Shown: one piece after another, positions 33,216 through 43,818 of the stretch
How the letters are laid out: each line of letters begins with the position of its first letter
Position numbering within the stretch: the first letter of the stretch is position 1
NCBI GenBank assembly: GCA_933207985.1
Contig: OW240921.1
Span: forward strand, 20,221,044-20,285,043
Direction of reading: 5' to 3'
Source of the DNA: Pelobates cultripes
Taxonomy: Eukaryota; Chordata; Amphibia; Anura; Pelobatidae
Length of the DNA stretch: 64,000 nt
Program-made: the position numbers and the translations under genes
Notes under the pieces: generated by a model
Databases searched by the model: none
Told to the model about the DNA's origin: nothing
What the model saw: only the letters and a program-made list of their open reading frames with translations

Positions 33216-34480
33216 CATCTAGCCTGTATGATTGGCAGGCAGCCAACCTGCAAGTTCTTCAGGTGGACAGGTGGATATTTTTCCAAATTTTGACTAAAAG
33301 AGATAATTTAGACTTAAGATGCTCTTTAACGTATTCACTAATTACTTTCACTTTCTTTTTTCACTTGATGTGTCTTCTTGTTTTTGGTGAAACACACTAG
33401 TGTGTAGCCGCTGATTCTGTAAAAATATACACAGTATATTGAAGATTTATGATTGTAATAATAAGTGCCAGGCAGGTTTTCAAAAAAAAACCAGTTTCAC
33501 TCTACATATGTTTCTTGTTATCATTAAAGGAACTCTACATTGAGATGATGGTTTTTTGATGCCCGGAGGTCCTGGGCACTGTCTTACCTTAAGAGGTGAA
33601 ATTGTTTACAGACGATGTAACTCCAACGTTGTAAAGATGGCACCCATCTGCTCTGCATTCTGGTTTCCACCAGTGAAGTGAAGCTTCAGACAGCACATTG
33701 TTGTGAATAGAAAGGGACAATAGGGACCGTGTACAGTGTGAAGAGTGTTGCTGATCTATTTCCGCCTTTTTGTTGAGTTTTAATTTTGTTAATTTTGCCC
33801 CATTTGTTAAACCTAAATGTTCCTCTCTGGCACTTTTATCAGGTGCCTTTTTTGTGTGTGTTTTTTTTCTCAGTAAAAATTAGTGGCTCTGTCCACTGGA
33901 TGGGTTGTTGTTGTGCTCAGGAGATGTTGCAAACAGTATGCATTTTTGAGTAATTTCAATATGTGCTAAATGCGCCAAAGTGTACCATAGATACATCTTT
34001 AATTTGCCATTTTTCATAAAAACTGCACTGGGCAGTATATAAATTCAGCCCTGTGTTTTCACAAAACTTGACAAGGGTATCCAAAGGTGGTCAGTCTGTA
34101 CTCATGAGATATAGCTGAGCACAATTTAGTGAATATATTACAGTAGCACACACAAAGGTTATAAAATAAACTGCTAAAGTGCAATTTGCATGTGTAAAAA
34201 ACACAAAAACAACATACCACAAACAAAAGAAATTTGTGCTAAAATGGCTGAACAATAAAAGCAAAATATACCATGAAAAAAAAAGAGGTGGAATGTCAAA
34301 TCTCCCCACCACAATATTGTATGACAGCAAGCTCCATCTGGCAGGACCAGTAAAATATATGCCGATATATAAAGAGTTTTAGAGAGACTTTACACATAGG
34401 AAACTAGTGTGGTCAGAAAATTCTGAAAAATAAATAAATAAAGAAAGAAACATTTTATACACAACCCACAATGCATTCAC
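33216..34480. other. Unassigned sequence
   Basis: A T2-like end (TTAAAGGAACTCTACATT) sits at about 33526. Otherwise I recognise nothing here. Confidence 0.35.
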
Positions 34481-34505
34481 ACTCCTTAAAAGGGACACTC
34501 CAGAC

Positions 34506-35076
34506 CAGTGGCATACACAAAAAAACATGGGGCCCCAGTGCGAAAATGATCTGTGGGCCCCCGACAGACACACACACGTACATAGAGAAACACACGCACA
34601 CATAGACACATACACATACATACAAACAGACAGGCCCACATATATACATACAGACACACACACACACACACACACACAGACACATACATACAGACCGACA
34701 CACAGACAGGCACACAGACACATACAAACAGACAGACACACAGACACATACATACAAACAGTCAGGCACACATACAGGCACACAGACACATACATACAAA
34801 CAGACAGGCACACATACAGACACACACACACATACAGACAGACAGGCACACATACAGACACACATACATACAAACACACACACACACAACATGTTTGTCA
34901 CCCTCCTGTTTCCTACCTTTTAGGTGCAGGAGGGTGATTTTCCCTGGGGTCCAGTGGTGGCTCAGGTGGATGGGAGTCAGAGTTCCCACTCTGACTCCCT
35001 CTGCTTCCTCCCGCGCGGCTCTCAGTGTTACTTCCTCCCAGCTTGTGATGTCATCACAGGGGGCCCGGTCGCACTG
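34506..35076. mobile_element. hAT-like non-autonomous element, AC-rich
   Basis: Ends CAGTGGCATACAC and, on the right, the complement of CAGTGCGACCGGG. GGGCCCC stretches are subterminal on both sides. The interior is an AC minisatellite. No matching 8-bp duplication was found, so the ends are tentative. Confidence 0.45.
34560..34890. repeat. AC minisatellite (ACAGACACATACATACAAAC)
   Basis: About 330 bases of CA-rich units with period around 12-20. Long frames on both strands here are artefacts. Confidence 0.85.
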
Positions 35077-35084
35077 TTAAAGCT

Positions 35085-35142
35085 ATTATAGGAGTTTCTT
35101 GACCTTCTAATAAGTGGCACCAATTTTTGAAAGCTGCCTTGA
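35085..35142 (-). pseudogene. Older antisense Gypsy: RNase H piece, left of nested insertion
   Basis: The minus frame reads AAFKNWCHLLEGQETP, the RNase H segment that normally follows the residues encoded at 38690-38720. The two pieces were separated by the element at 35143-38684. Confidence 0.7.
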
Positions 35143-35391
35143 TGTCATGCGGTAACACTTCCGGGTTCGGCACTCCGCTGTGCGGAGCCGGATCCCGCCC
35201 CCCTCTCACGCGGCTCTAATGGTATTTAGGGAGACCGCGACAGAGGTTGCTTGGTGATAGTGGGAGCTACTTCCGCCAGACTTACCTCTCCACAGGCTCT
35301 GGCAATGTGGGTCCTACTTCCGACTATGCACACCAGGGAGTTTTACAAGCTGCAGTTGAGTTCCAATCCAAATCACCCAAGTAGTGTAACA
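35143..35391 (+). repeat. 5' LTR of the chromovirus (249 bp, internally deleted)
   Basis: Matches the first about 200 and last about 55 bases of the 3' LTR. About 590 bases present in the 3' LTR (roughly 38035-38630) are missing here. Confidence 0.85.
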
Positions 35392-35480
35392 GAATCACCA
35401 AGCCACAAAAAATGGAACCAGCAGATGTAAATTCCCAAATGACCTCTTTAACCCACAGGGTTGAAATACTCACATAAGGC

Positions 35481-36365
35481 ATGCAGGATTTGCAAATTGC
35501 TAATGAGAGACTTCTTTCTTATATTAGAGAAATGCAAAATAAAGTTACACATACTTCAAGTGACCCTGCTTTCTGCAATCCCGAAAATATTTATGGAGAT
35601 CGCTCCAAGTATAGAGAATTTTTTAATTCATGCAAATTATTGTTTACTCTCAAACCCAGGGCTTACCCCACAGACAGGATTAAGGTCTGTTCAATAATTT
35701 CCTATTTAAGGGGTGAACCCATGTCCCGGGCACATTCATTTCTGGAAAATTAAGATCCTATTTTGGATTCTTTGGATAATTTTATTGAAGCAATGTCACT
35801 ACTTTATGAGGACCCTAATAAACAAGCTACAGCTAATCATACTATTAGATCATTACAACAAAGAAATCGTCCTGTGGAGGATTATATAGCTGAGTTCAAA
35901 AGATGGGCTTCAGAAACCCAATGGAATGATATAGCTCTATGTAATCAGTTCCGTTTAGGATTGTCTGAACCAGTTAAAGATGAATTATCTAGAACCACTC
36001 TTCCTCCAACGCTTGATACATTAATTCAACTTTCCATCAGTATAGATAGAAGAATCAGAGTACGTAAAGCTGAAAAGGCTCTCTCTAATTCACATTGGAA
36101 AAAACCCAGTCCACCTTTGCGCATGCCTAATAAACCCTTGCTACCAAGTGAACCTATGGAAGTTGGGTTTATTAGGAGACCTTTGTCTACAGAAGAAAAA
36201 ACAAGAAGGCGAAATTTAAATCTCTGTATGTATTGTGCTTCTAAGGAACATCTTTTACAAGAATGTCCTCTACTAAAACGCGCTAAAGGAGGAAAGCTTA
36301 AAATGAATACCTCAATTCTGAAAACTCTTCCCCTTCCTGCTCTCATCAGTTTGCTGTACCTTTAA
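35481..36365 (+). pseudogene. Gypsy gag with CCHC zinc knuckle
   Basis: The frame starting at 35481 runs to a TAA near 35752 and then resumes in the same region to 36365. A capsid-like helical domain (YREFFNSCKLLF, RPVEDYIAEFKRWA) is followed by the nucleocapsid knuckle C-MY-C-ASKE-H-LLQE-C around 36226-36267. Gag packages the element RNA. The premature stop and the frame change into protease make it non-functional. Confidence 0.8.
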
Positions 36366-36880
36366 TTTTACAGTGGGACAAAGAAAGAATCAAGACTGAA
36401 GCTATTATTGATTCTGGAGCTACGGGAATATTCATAGATTCTTCGTTTGTTGAAACCAATAAAATTCCTTATGTGAAAAAAGCATCTTTTGTTTCCATCA
36501 GAGTTATTGATGGATCTTTAATCCCCTCTGGTCCTATAAAAAATGAAACTATTCCTATTAGGACCATTGTCAATAACAACCATTCCGAATTTCTTGTTTT
36601 TGACATAATAAAATATTCTCTTTTTCCAATCATCTTGGGTATCAACTGGTTACAAACTCATAATCCCTTCATTCATTGGACTCCCTTTTCTCTCACCTTT
36701 GACTCAGTGTATTGTAAGGACAATTGCCTCCTACGGATTCCTATACTTCAATTAGGTCAGAAAAAATTAAGACCTGGATCTCGTAACAAAAAAGCTGATG
36801 CTCTTCCTAGAATTCCGTGCAATCCTTCGCAAGAAAAGAAAACTTCCTCAATATATTCAAACAACATTTTATTCCTTTGA
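36366..36880 (+). pseudogene. Gypsy protease joined to RNase H remnant
   Basis: The frame contains IIDSGATGIFID, the aspartic protease active site, and ILGINWLQTHNP, the usual linker before RT. Near 36770 it passes straight into SRNKKADALPR, the end of RNase H (usually NKKADALSR). RT and most of RNase H are therefore missing by one deletion. Confidence 0.75.
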
Positions 36881-36924
36881 AAAAGTTACCCTCATCCTCT
36901 GAACTTTCCAAAGTTTTCATTGAC

Positions 36925-37600
36925 AATATAATCAAATTACATGGATTCCAATAGGAAATAATCTCAGACAGAGGTTCTCAATTTACTTCACGTTTTTCGA
37001 AGGAAATGTGTACTTTACTTCAAAACCAACGTAAACTCTCTTCAGCATACCATCCCCAAACAAATGGTCAAACAGAACGAGTCAATTAATGTCTGGAACA
37101 ATATCTTTGTTGTTACTGTACATATTTACAAGATGACTGGAGTAATTGGTTACTCATGGCTGAATTTGCCTATAATAACTCCATACATTCAAGCAGCAAA
37201 ATGACTCCATTCTTTTCAAATTATGGATTCCATCCCTCCTTGTTTCCTGAAGATCCCAAGACAACTTCAAATCCAATGGTTTCTATTCAAAATATAGAAA
37301 TGTCCTCATTGTTCAAGCAATTAAAGAAAAATCTTGAACGTTCTATGACCTTACATAAATGGAATTATGATGTTAAAAGGAGAGCTCCTCCTAAATATAA
37401 AATTGGTGACACTTTGGCTATCTTCAAAAAATATTTCTACTAACCATCCTTCTAAGAAACTAAGTCCTCTTTTTCTTGAACCTTTTCAAATTGAATCCAC
37501 TATTAATGAAAATGCTGTGAAATTGAAACTTCCTCCTTCACTTAAACTGCATCCTGTTTTCCATGTCTTTTCTCCCAGATCCCTTTCATAGGGAACACAT
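36925..37600 (+). pseudogene. Gypsy integrase fragment
   Basis: Contains EIISDRGSQFTSRF and LSSAYHPQTNGQTERV from the integrase catalytic core, then AEFAYNNSIHSS and a C-terminal segment with LKLHPVFHVF. The zinc-binding N-terminus is missing and stops are present at about 36952 and 37087. Confidence 0.75.
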
Positions 37601-37811
37601 GTGGAAGCTTGACCCCATTGAAGTACAAGGAGAATTGGAATATGAAATAGAGAAAATTCTTGACTCCAGACTTCATAGAGGTAACTTACAATACCTTATT
37701 AAATGGAAGGGTTATGGAGAAGAAGATAACACCTGGGAGAATTCCTCTGAAATACATGCAAAGAAGTTGATTACTGCCTTTCACAGGATATACCCTCAAA
37801 AACCAAGGTAA
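37563..37811 (+). CDS. Chromodomain at the integrase C-terminus
   Basis: The open frame contains YEIEKILDSRLHRGNLQYLI followed by KWKGYGEEDNTWE, the aromatic-cage chromodomain core. Chromoviruses use it to direct integration to particular chromatin. It is the last pol segment before the polypurine-like tract, as the family predicts. Its frame differs from that of the preceding integrase piece. Confidence 0.8.
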   Translation: MSFLPDPFHREHMWKLDPIEVQGELEYEIEKILDSRLHRGNLQYLIKWKGYGEEDNTWENSSEIHAKKLITAFHRIYPQKPR

Positions 37812-37846
37812 TAGCACCCGGAGTGTGCTCCTTAGGTGGGGGGTCC

Positions 37847-38684
37847 TGTCATGCGTTAACACTTCCGGTTTGGCACTCCGCTGTGCGGAGCCGGACCCCG
37901 CCCCCCTCTGACGCGGCTCTAATGGTATTTAGGGAGACCGCGCCAGAGAGAGGGTGCTTGGTGATACTGGGAGCTACTTCCGCCAGACTTATCTCTCCAC
38001 AGGCTCTGGCAATGTGGGTCCTACTTCCGAATATGCATGCCGGCTCCTGGGTCACGCCGGCTCTACAAACTCTGAAGTCGTCCTAGCCTTCTGGACTAAG
38101 ACAAGTATGCTTCATTTCATAGAGGATTACTGGAGAACGTAAACTCACTTACTTTACAAGTGGACCATATCCCTGAACTATTGGAGGACTACTCCGAATA
38201 ACCTTAAGTATATCTTTCAGCTATTTGTCTACAATATCATTTAATAATGAACTAATGCTTGCTTACTCAAATCTTCATTGCTTCAAGCTACTAATTATAT
38301 GGAGGACAACTCCCATCATGCTTATTAACTATGAACTGTTCTTGCTTTGCAAATATTCTCAGCTACTTGTTTAATGTTTCTATTGAAGATTATTCTCATG
38401 AACTTAAAGAATGTTACTTAATGCATCTCTGAGGAAATACTTATTAATGAACTTTGTGTTGTTGATTACTTGCACTTCTTGCTATTGGATTATTGCCTAA
38501 ATGCAATTCATTTATGTTTAACACTTATTAAAACTTTGTTTGAATCAAGTTACCAGCGATTCCCTCTTTTCTTAAAGCTACAGTATTGATATTTTAAAGA
38601 TTCTCAGTTTCTTCACAATTGTAATTAGGGAGTTTTACAAGCTGCAGTTGAGTTCTAATCCAAATCACCCCAAGTAGCGTAACA
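37847..38684 (+). repeat. 3' LTR of the chromovirus (838 bp)
   Basis: Begins TGTCATGCGTTAACACTTCC and ends CAAGTAGCGTAACA, followed by the CTTGA duplication. Confidence 0.85.
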
Positions 38685-39200
38685 CTTGATTCCTAATAAT
38701 CTTTTCTCTCCTATAGGATAATTACGTTCAGGAGAAGTCAAGGTACGAGAGAAAAAAAGCCACTGGATGAAGAGGAAGTTGTACATTTTCTTGTTGAGAT
38801 AAGACGACTCCTAAAGCTTCATCAGAAGTGTCTACTTCGAGGATATAGGGCAAAGCAGGATTAGGCATCTTTAAGATGGGAGCAGTTGTAAACTTATTTT
38901 TTAATTGAATAAAAAATTCATTATTTTCCTTGTTATTATCCAGTAAGTTGGTTTAAAGGTCGTACTATTGCGGAATTTTTTTTTTATGAACTTCCTATAG
39001 AAGTTAGCAAAACTTTTCATGTTTGGCATAGAGACTATATGTTCTTAGTCTTAGTCTGGATAAGACCCATTTGATGATCAAGAATATTGTTTGAGTAGCT
39101 CAAAATATCATCCAAATAAATGATTACGCAATAATCCAATACATCTTTAAAAATATCATTAATGAAATGTTGAAAAGTTGCAGGGGCACTACAAAGCCCA

Positions 39201-39350
39201 TAATTGGTTGCACAAAGAAACAATTTTTGCACAATTTGTATGTATATATTTGTATGAAGTTAGTCGCACACTTTATTTGCACAATATTGCACAAATTATT
39301 TTCACTGTTTTGAGTCGTAAAGGCACAGCGCACTTCAATTTTTCATTGTT
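39201..39350. mobile_element. 150-bp insertion with 13-bp target duplication
   Basis: ACTACAAAGCCCA occurs at 39188-39200 and 39351-39363, exactly where the Gypsy RT homology breaks and resumes. The inserted sequence carries repeated TTGCACAA-type words and no coding capacity. Its family is not recognised; a SINE or truncated LINE would fit the duplication length. Confidence 0.65.
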
Positions 39351-39655
39351 ACTACAAAGCCCAAAAGGCATGAAACGGTATTCAAATAAGTCATATCTAG
39401 TACGGAAATCGGTTTTCCATTCGTGTCCTTTTTAAATGCGTATTAAGTTATAAGCACCTCTCAAATTGATTTTAGTGTAGATCTTAGCAGTTCTTAATCT
39501 TTCAATAAGTTCAGGAATCAAAGGTAGTGGATAGCAGTTTTTAATGGTTCTTTTGTTTAGTTCTCTGTAATCAATAATAGGTCTTATAGTTTTACCCTTG
39601 TTTCTAACGAAGAACATCCCCGAGGCAGGGGATTTTCTTCTAGGTAGTCTCTTAA

Positions 39656-40086
39656 AGGACCACTCTAGGCACCCAGACCACTTCAGCTTAATGAAGTGGT
39701 CTGGGTGCCAGGTCCCTCTAGGATTAACCCATTTTTTTATAATCATAGCAGTTTCAGAGAAACTGCTATGTTTATAAATGGGTTAATCCATCCTCCAAAT
39801 CCTCATTGACAGCCGCTGTAGGCGCTTGAGTGATTCTCACTGTGAAAATCACAGTGAGAAAACGCCAGCATCCATAGGAAAGCATTATGAATGCTTTCCT
39901 ATGAGACTGGCTGAATGCGCACGCAGCTCTTGCCACGCGTGCGCATTCAGCAGAAGAGGAGGATCGGAGGCGGAGAGGAGGAGGAGAGCTCCCCGCCCGG
40001 CGCTGGAAAAAAGGTAAGTTTAACCGCTTTCCTCTCCCCAGAGCCGGGCGGGAGAGAGTATGTTTTCCTGGCACTGTAGTGGTCCC
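39656..40086. mobile_element. T2-type MITE inserted in Gypsy RT
   Basis: TTAA at 39652-39655 and 40087-40090 flank ends AGGACCACTCTAGGCACC and the complement of GGGACCACTACAGTGCC. Removing the element with one TTAA leaves the Gypsy reading frame continuous. The interior has a hairpin of GACCACTTCAGCTTAATG type and a GC-rich AGGAGGAG tract. Confidence 0.75.
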
Positions 40087-41215
40087 TTAAGATCTTTAAT
40101 TCAGCCTCAGATAGAGGATAAACATGGCCAAATGGTACACTTGATCCAGGAATCAGATCAATTGGGCAGTCATAAATCCTATGAGGAGGAAGAGTCCCAG
40201 CTTCTTTTTTGTTAAAGACATATTTAAACTCCATATAACAATTAGGGATATAAACTTCTTCGGTAGTTTGCAGTATAGGAATATGTTGAAAACGGATATC
40301 TTCATAATAATTTTGACAGAGAGAGAAGACCATTGAATTTTGGGATTATGACTTTTTAACCATTTAAGACCTAAAATTAAGGAACAATTTGGTGATTTGA
40401 CTATAGCAAATACAATAAATTCTGAGTGATTATGATCAATAATCATTCTTAAAGGAATGGTTTCCTCTTTAATTGGGCCTGAAGACATGAATCAATAGGG
40501 GACATTTTTAAGATAACAGGATGAGAGATTTTCTTACCTCCTTTGAGGCATCTAAGACTAGGACAGTTGTCTAGAATATGATCAGAAGAGGTACAATACA
40601 AGCATAAGTTCAAGTGTCGCCTTCTAGAGTTCTCTTCATTTGACAGCGGACCCTTCATCATTCCCATTTACATAGGTTCATGACTCTTGACTTTATCATA
40701 GATTTTAGAAGTCGCAGATGAAGTTCTCCAAGAAGATGACAAATTATTTTCTTCCTTACGTTCATGAATTCTTCTATCAAGATTAATTGACAGTTGAATT
40801 AATCCATTTAAAGTGGCAGGGAGATCAGTTCTTGAAAGTTTATCTTTAACCAAATCAGATAAGCCTAATCTGAACTGATTCCTAAGGGCAATATCATTCC
40901 ATTGAGTTTCAATTGCCCATCTTTTAAACTCAGAGATATAATGTTCTACTTGTCTTTTCCCTGATGAAGTGTTCTAATAGAAAGGTTAGCTGTTGCCTGT
41001 TTTTTTGGATCTTCAAATAACAAAGACATAGCATCAAAAAATTCATCAACGGAGGCAAGAATAGGATCATTATTTTAAAAAAAAACTATGAGCCCAAGCC
41101 ATTGGTTCTCCTCTAAGAAAAGACATAACTGAACAAACCTTGATCCTATCAGTAGGATAAGATCTAGGTTTAAGAGCAAATAATAATTTACAGGAATTTA
41201 TAAATTCTCTATATT

Positions 41216-42223
41216 TGGTCACCTAAAATCTTCTCAGGATTACACACACAGCAGGTTCTGATGAGGAATGCACAAATTGATAATTACTGTGTAAAGTGCG
41301 CTACACACTCTAGTGGGTTTTCTCTTACCCCCACTAAATATCGTGATGAACCAGAGTGAGTTTAGTGATCTGGATATAATGTTCAGACTATACTAATCAA
41401 ATGAGTGGAGTGCTCTGTAAAAAATATACTATATACACTTGCCCCAAATAGGGTTTCAGACTTGAATTGTACATATAATACATGCAGGGAAACAGAAAAG
41501 TAAATCCACAAAATATCATAAAATAAAGTGATGTCTTAACTGATCAAACTCACATGGATTAGAATCTCAGAAGGACAGGCTCAAATCGCTTTCATAGTAG
41601 TGTCTTATGTGTGAGGAACTGACTCTGCTGGGTTTTGAACCCTGGTTTACATGCTGCTAAATCTCCACCAGCCTGCCTTTTGCAAGTTTACCTGAGATCT
41701 GATAACCTTGACTCTACAAGCAGTGATATCAGTGACAACTCTCTTCAAAGGTGTCTGGTCAGGTGTTTGGTTCTTGGCCTATATAAGCCACTTCTTGTCT
41801 CTGTACCTTTGCCAGATTATTGTGGTTCCTGTACTCTATAATCAAGCTTGTTCCTGTTTCTCCTACCTGTTACTGAATTTGGACTGTTTTGACTTTGCTG
41901 CTTCTCCTTCCCACTGAACTCGGCTTGCTTCTGTCACGATAGTGACCCCTTCACACAGAGTATAACCCAGAGGAAGACGTATACCGAACCTTAGAGTGGC
42001 CGGACTAACGTCTTAGTGTAGTCAAAGGGATAGCCAGAGGTCAAGGGAGTACAGAAGACGGACAAACGATATAACCAAGCCAAAATACGGATAACCAGAG
42101 AGCAGAATAGTCAAAAATGGAAAGCCAATAGTCAAATACCAAGAAAAACACTTAAGAATATAATAAGCACTAGAGGAACCAACAAGAACCACACTAAGGC
42201 TCCTGCAAACGGACAATTTAGGG
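41216..42223. repeat. LTR-like fragments
   Basis: A stretch with TATATAAG at about 41780 and pyrimidine-rich downstream sequence (41640-41930) resembles a Gypsy LTR promoter region. At 41934-42223, TGTCACGATAGTGACC begins another LTR-like segment related to 6740-7400. The last bases before 42224 may join the Gypsy integrase that resumes at 50814. Stretch 41216-41600 has no recognised feature. Confidence 0.4.
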
Positions 42224-42898
42224 TTAAAACCATAATTATAACAAATATATAAAATAAGATAAATGAATAAAAGTCCAGAGCACTTATCAAATGTTCGTTA
42301 TAGTAGTTTCTCCTTGTAGAGGTAGTAAATCTTTAGGACGTCAGACGGGGTTGGGACTTCACAATGATGTACTTGAATCCGGTGAGGTACGTATATAAAA
42401 GGAAAACAGAAAAAAGAAACAACTCCAATGGTACAGTATATCAATCACAATGTAAATATTGGAATGGTGTAAATAGTCCTACTTACACTTTTTGGAGCTA
42501 AAATTTAGCTCCAATATATGCGCATGAAGTGGAATGATCCCCACTCAAGGATATGCAGAGTAGTGCTTTGATTGGAGAATTCTAGATCCGTATTCGGTGT
42601 TCCAATCAGTTTAACCCAAAATTAAAAGAATAAAAAAATAGTGCTCTCTGTTTGTAATATAAAATGGTGGTATATAGAAAATTACTTACACAGTATAGAG
42701 CAGATTTGTACTGCTCAGTGTAGACGCTTAGGTGGTATAATCCCCACCTCTGGATTCTTTCAATTCTTTGTAGATGTAGGTCAGGTGCAGGTATTTTATT
42801 AAAAAATAATACAATAAATTAAGTATAAAGAAAATGGCAATAAAATATTTTATGCCAAATAAAATTCTTTATTAGAAATAAATAAAATAAATACTAAT

Positions 42899-42939
42899 AT
42901 CTAGACGCGTTTCGCCTCAAAAGGCTTCTTCAAGTAGAT
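42899..42939 (-). ncRNA. Hammerhead-like motif, PLE left copy
   Basis: Mirror copy of 49960-50000, on the minus strand. See that entry for pairing. Confidence 0.45.
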
Positions 42940-43818
42940 AATTATAAAGGAAAGCACACCTGACATACAAGGGTTTATATAACATACAGTACTTCTATGG
43001 AAATTTGAAATTCCCGCCAGAATGACGTCATTGGAATATTATATATTTTGTGTATAAGCAAAATGAGAGTAAAAGGGTATATTTGTAAAATATAAGGGAG
43101 TATGGTATTTATATAAAAAGCAGAAATAAAAACGAGCATTTGAAACACTTAAACCAACATAAAACCAGCGATCACGTGACATGCGGATCTAACTACTTCC
43201 GCGTCACGTGGTGTTTGGATGGAACGCATGCGTTTCAACCAAGTGAAACGCATGCGTCATTATCACGTGACGTGCGGCCGAAATTGCTTCCGCGTCACGT
43301 GATAATGGGATGGAACATATGCGTTCCAACTCAGTGGAACGCATGTGTGACAGAGTGGGAGGGAGCACCTCCCTGCATAATCAGAAAAGGGGGAGGCACA
43401 GAAACGGAGCAGAAGGCTCCACATTGAAATATATATAGGCATGAATTTAAAGTGCTCATATTGAGCATATAACACATGTAATCAAATATAATCAATATGC
43501 ACATATTAAACATATATATTATGAAAACAATATAACACATGAAGCCATATATAATCGATCTGCACATATTAAAAATAATTAAGAAAATTACAGTATATAT
43601 ATATACATGTGAAAGGAGAAATTGTTATGAGGCTGATAGAAATTATTAATTGTAGTAGAATTTAAGCAAGATAGAACATATAAGAAACATTTAGTTAAAA
43701 GTAATAAAAAACCAATAATAATAATAAAAGATAAATAAATGAAAAATGGATAAGAATGGGTTTAAAAAAAGATGGTAACAAATATTAAAAAATATTAAAA
43801 ATATAGGTCCAAATTGTA

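Larger units (their letters stand above)
35143..38684 (+). mobile_element. Ty3/Gypsy chromovirus-type LTR retrotransposon, defective
   Basis: It is flanked by 5-bp duplications CTTGA (35138-35142 and 38685-38689). The 5' LTR is 35143-35391 and the 3' LTR is 37847-38684. Both start TGTCATGCG and end GTAACA. Internal order is gag, protease, a remnant of RNase H, partial integrase and chromodomain. Most of RT is deleted. A G-rich tract (GGTGGGGGG) lies just before the 3' LTR as a possible polypurine tract. Confidence 0.88.
38690..41215 (-). pseudogene. Older antisense Gypsy element: gag, protease, RT, RNase H
   Basis: Read on the minus strand from right to left: gag helices at about 41200-40668; CLYCTSSDHILDNC knuckle at about 40600; protease-linker LILGLKWLKSHNP near 40370; pre-RT segment YDCPIDLIPGSSVP near 40150; RT with IDYRELNKR (about 39570), RFMPFGL (about 39365) and IIYLDDIL (about 39090); and RNase H with LEVDTSDEALGVVLSQ (about 38830). 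It is close to the chromovirus at 35143 but much more decayed. Three later insertions interrupt it: 35143-38684, 39201-39350 and 39656-40086. Confidence 0.8.

Noticed and set aside
34486..35080. TTAA-to-TTAA T2 element around the AC-rich sequence
   Set aside because: The left end resembles T2 but the right end does not, and Gypsy sequence does not resume on the left side.
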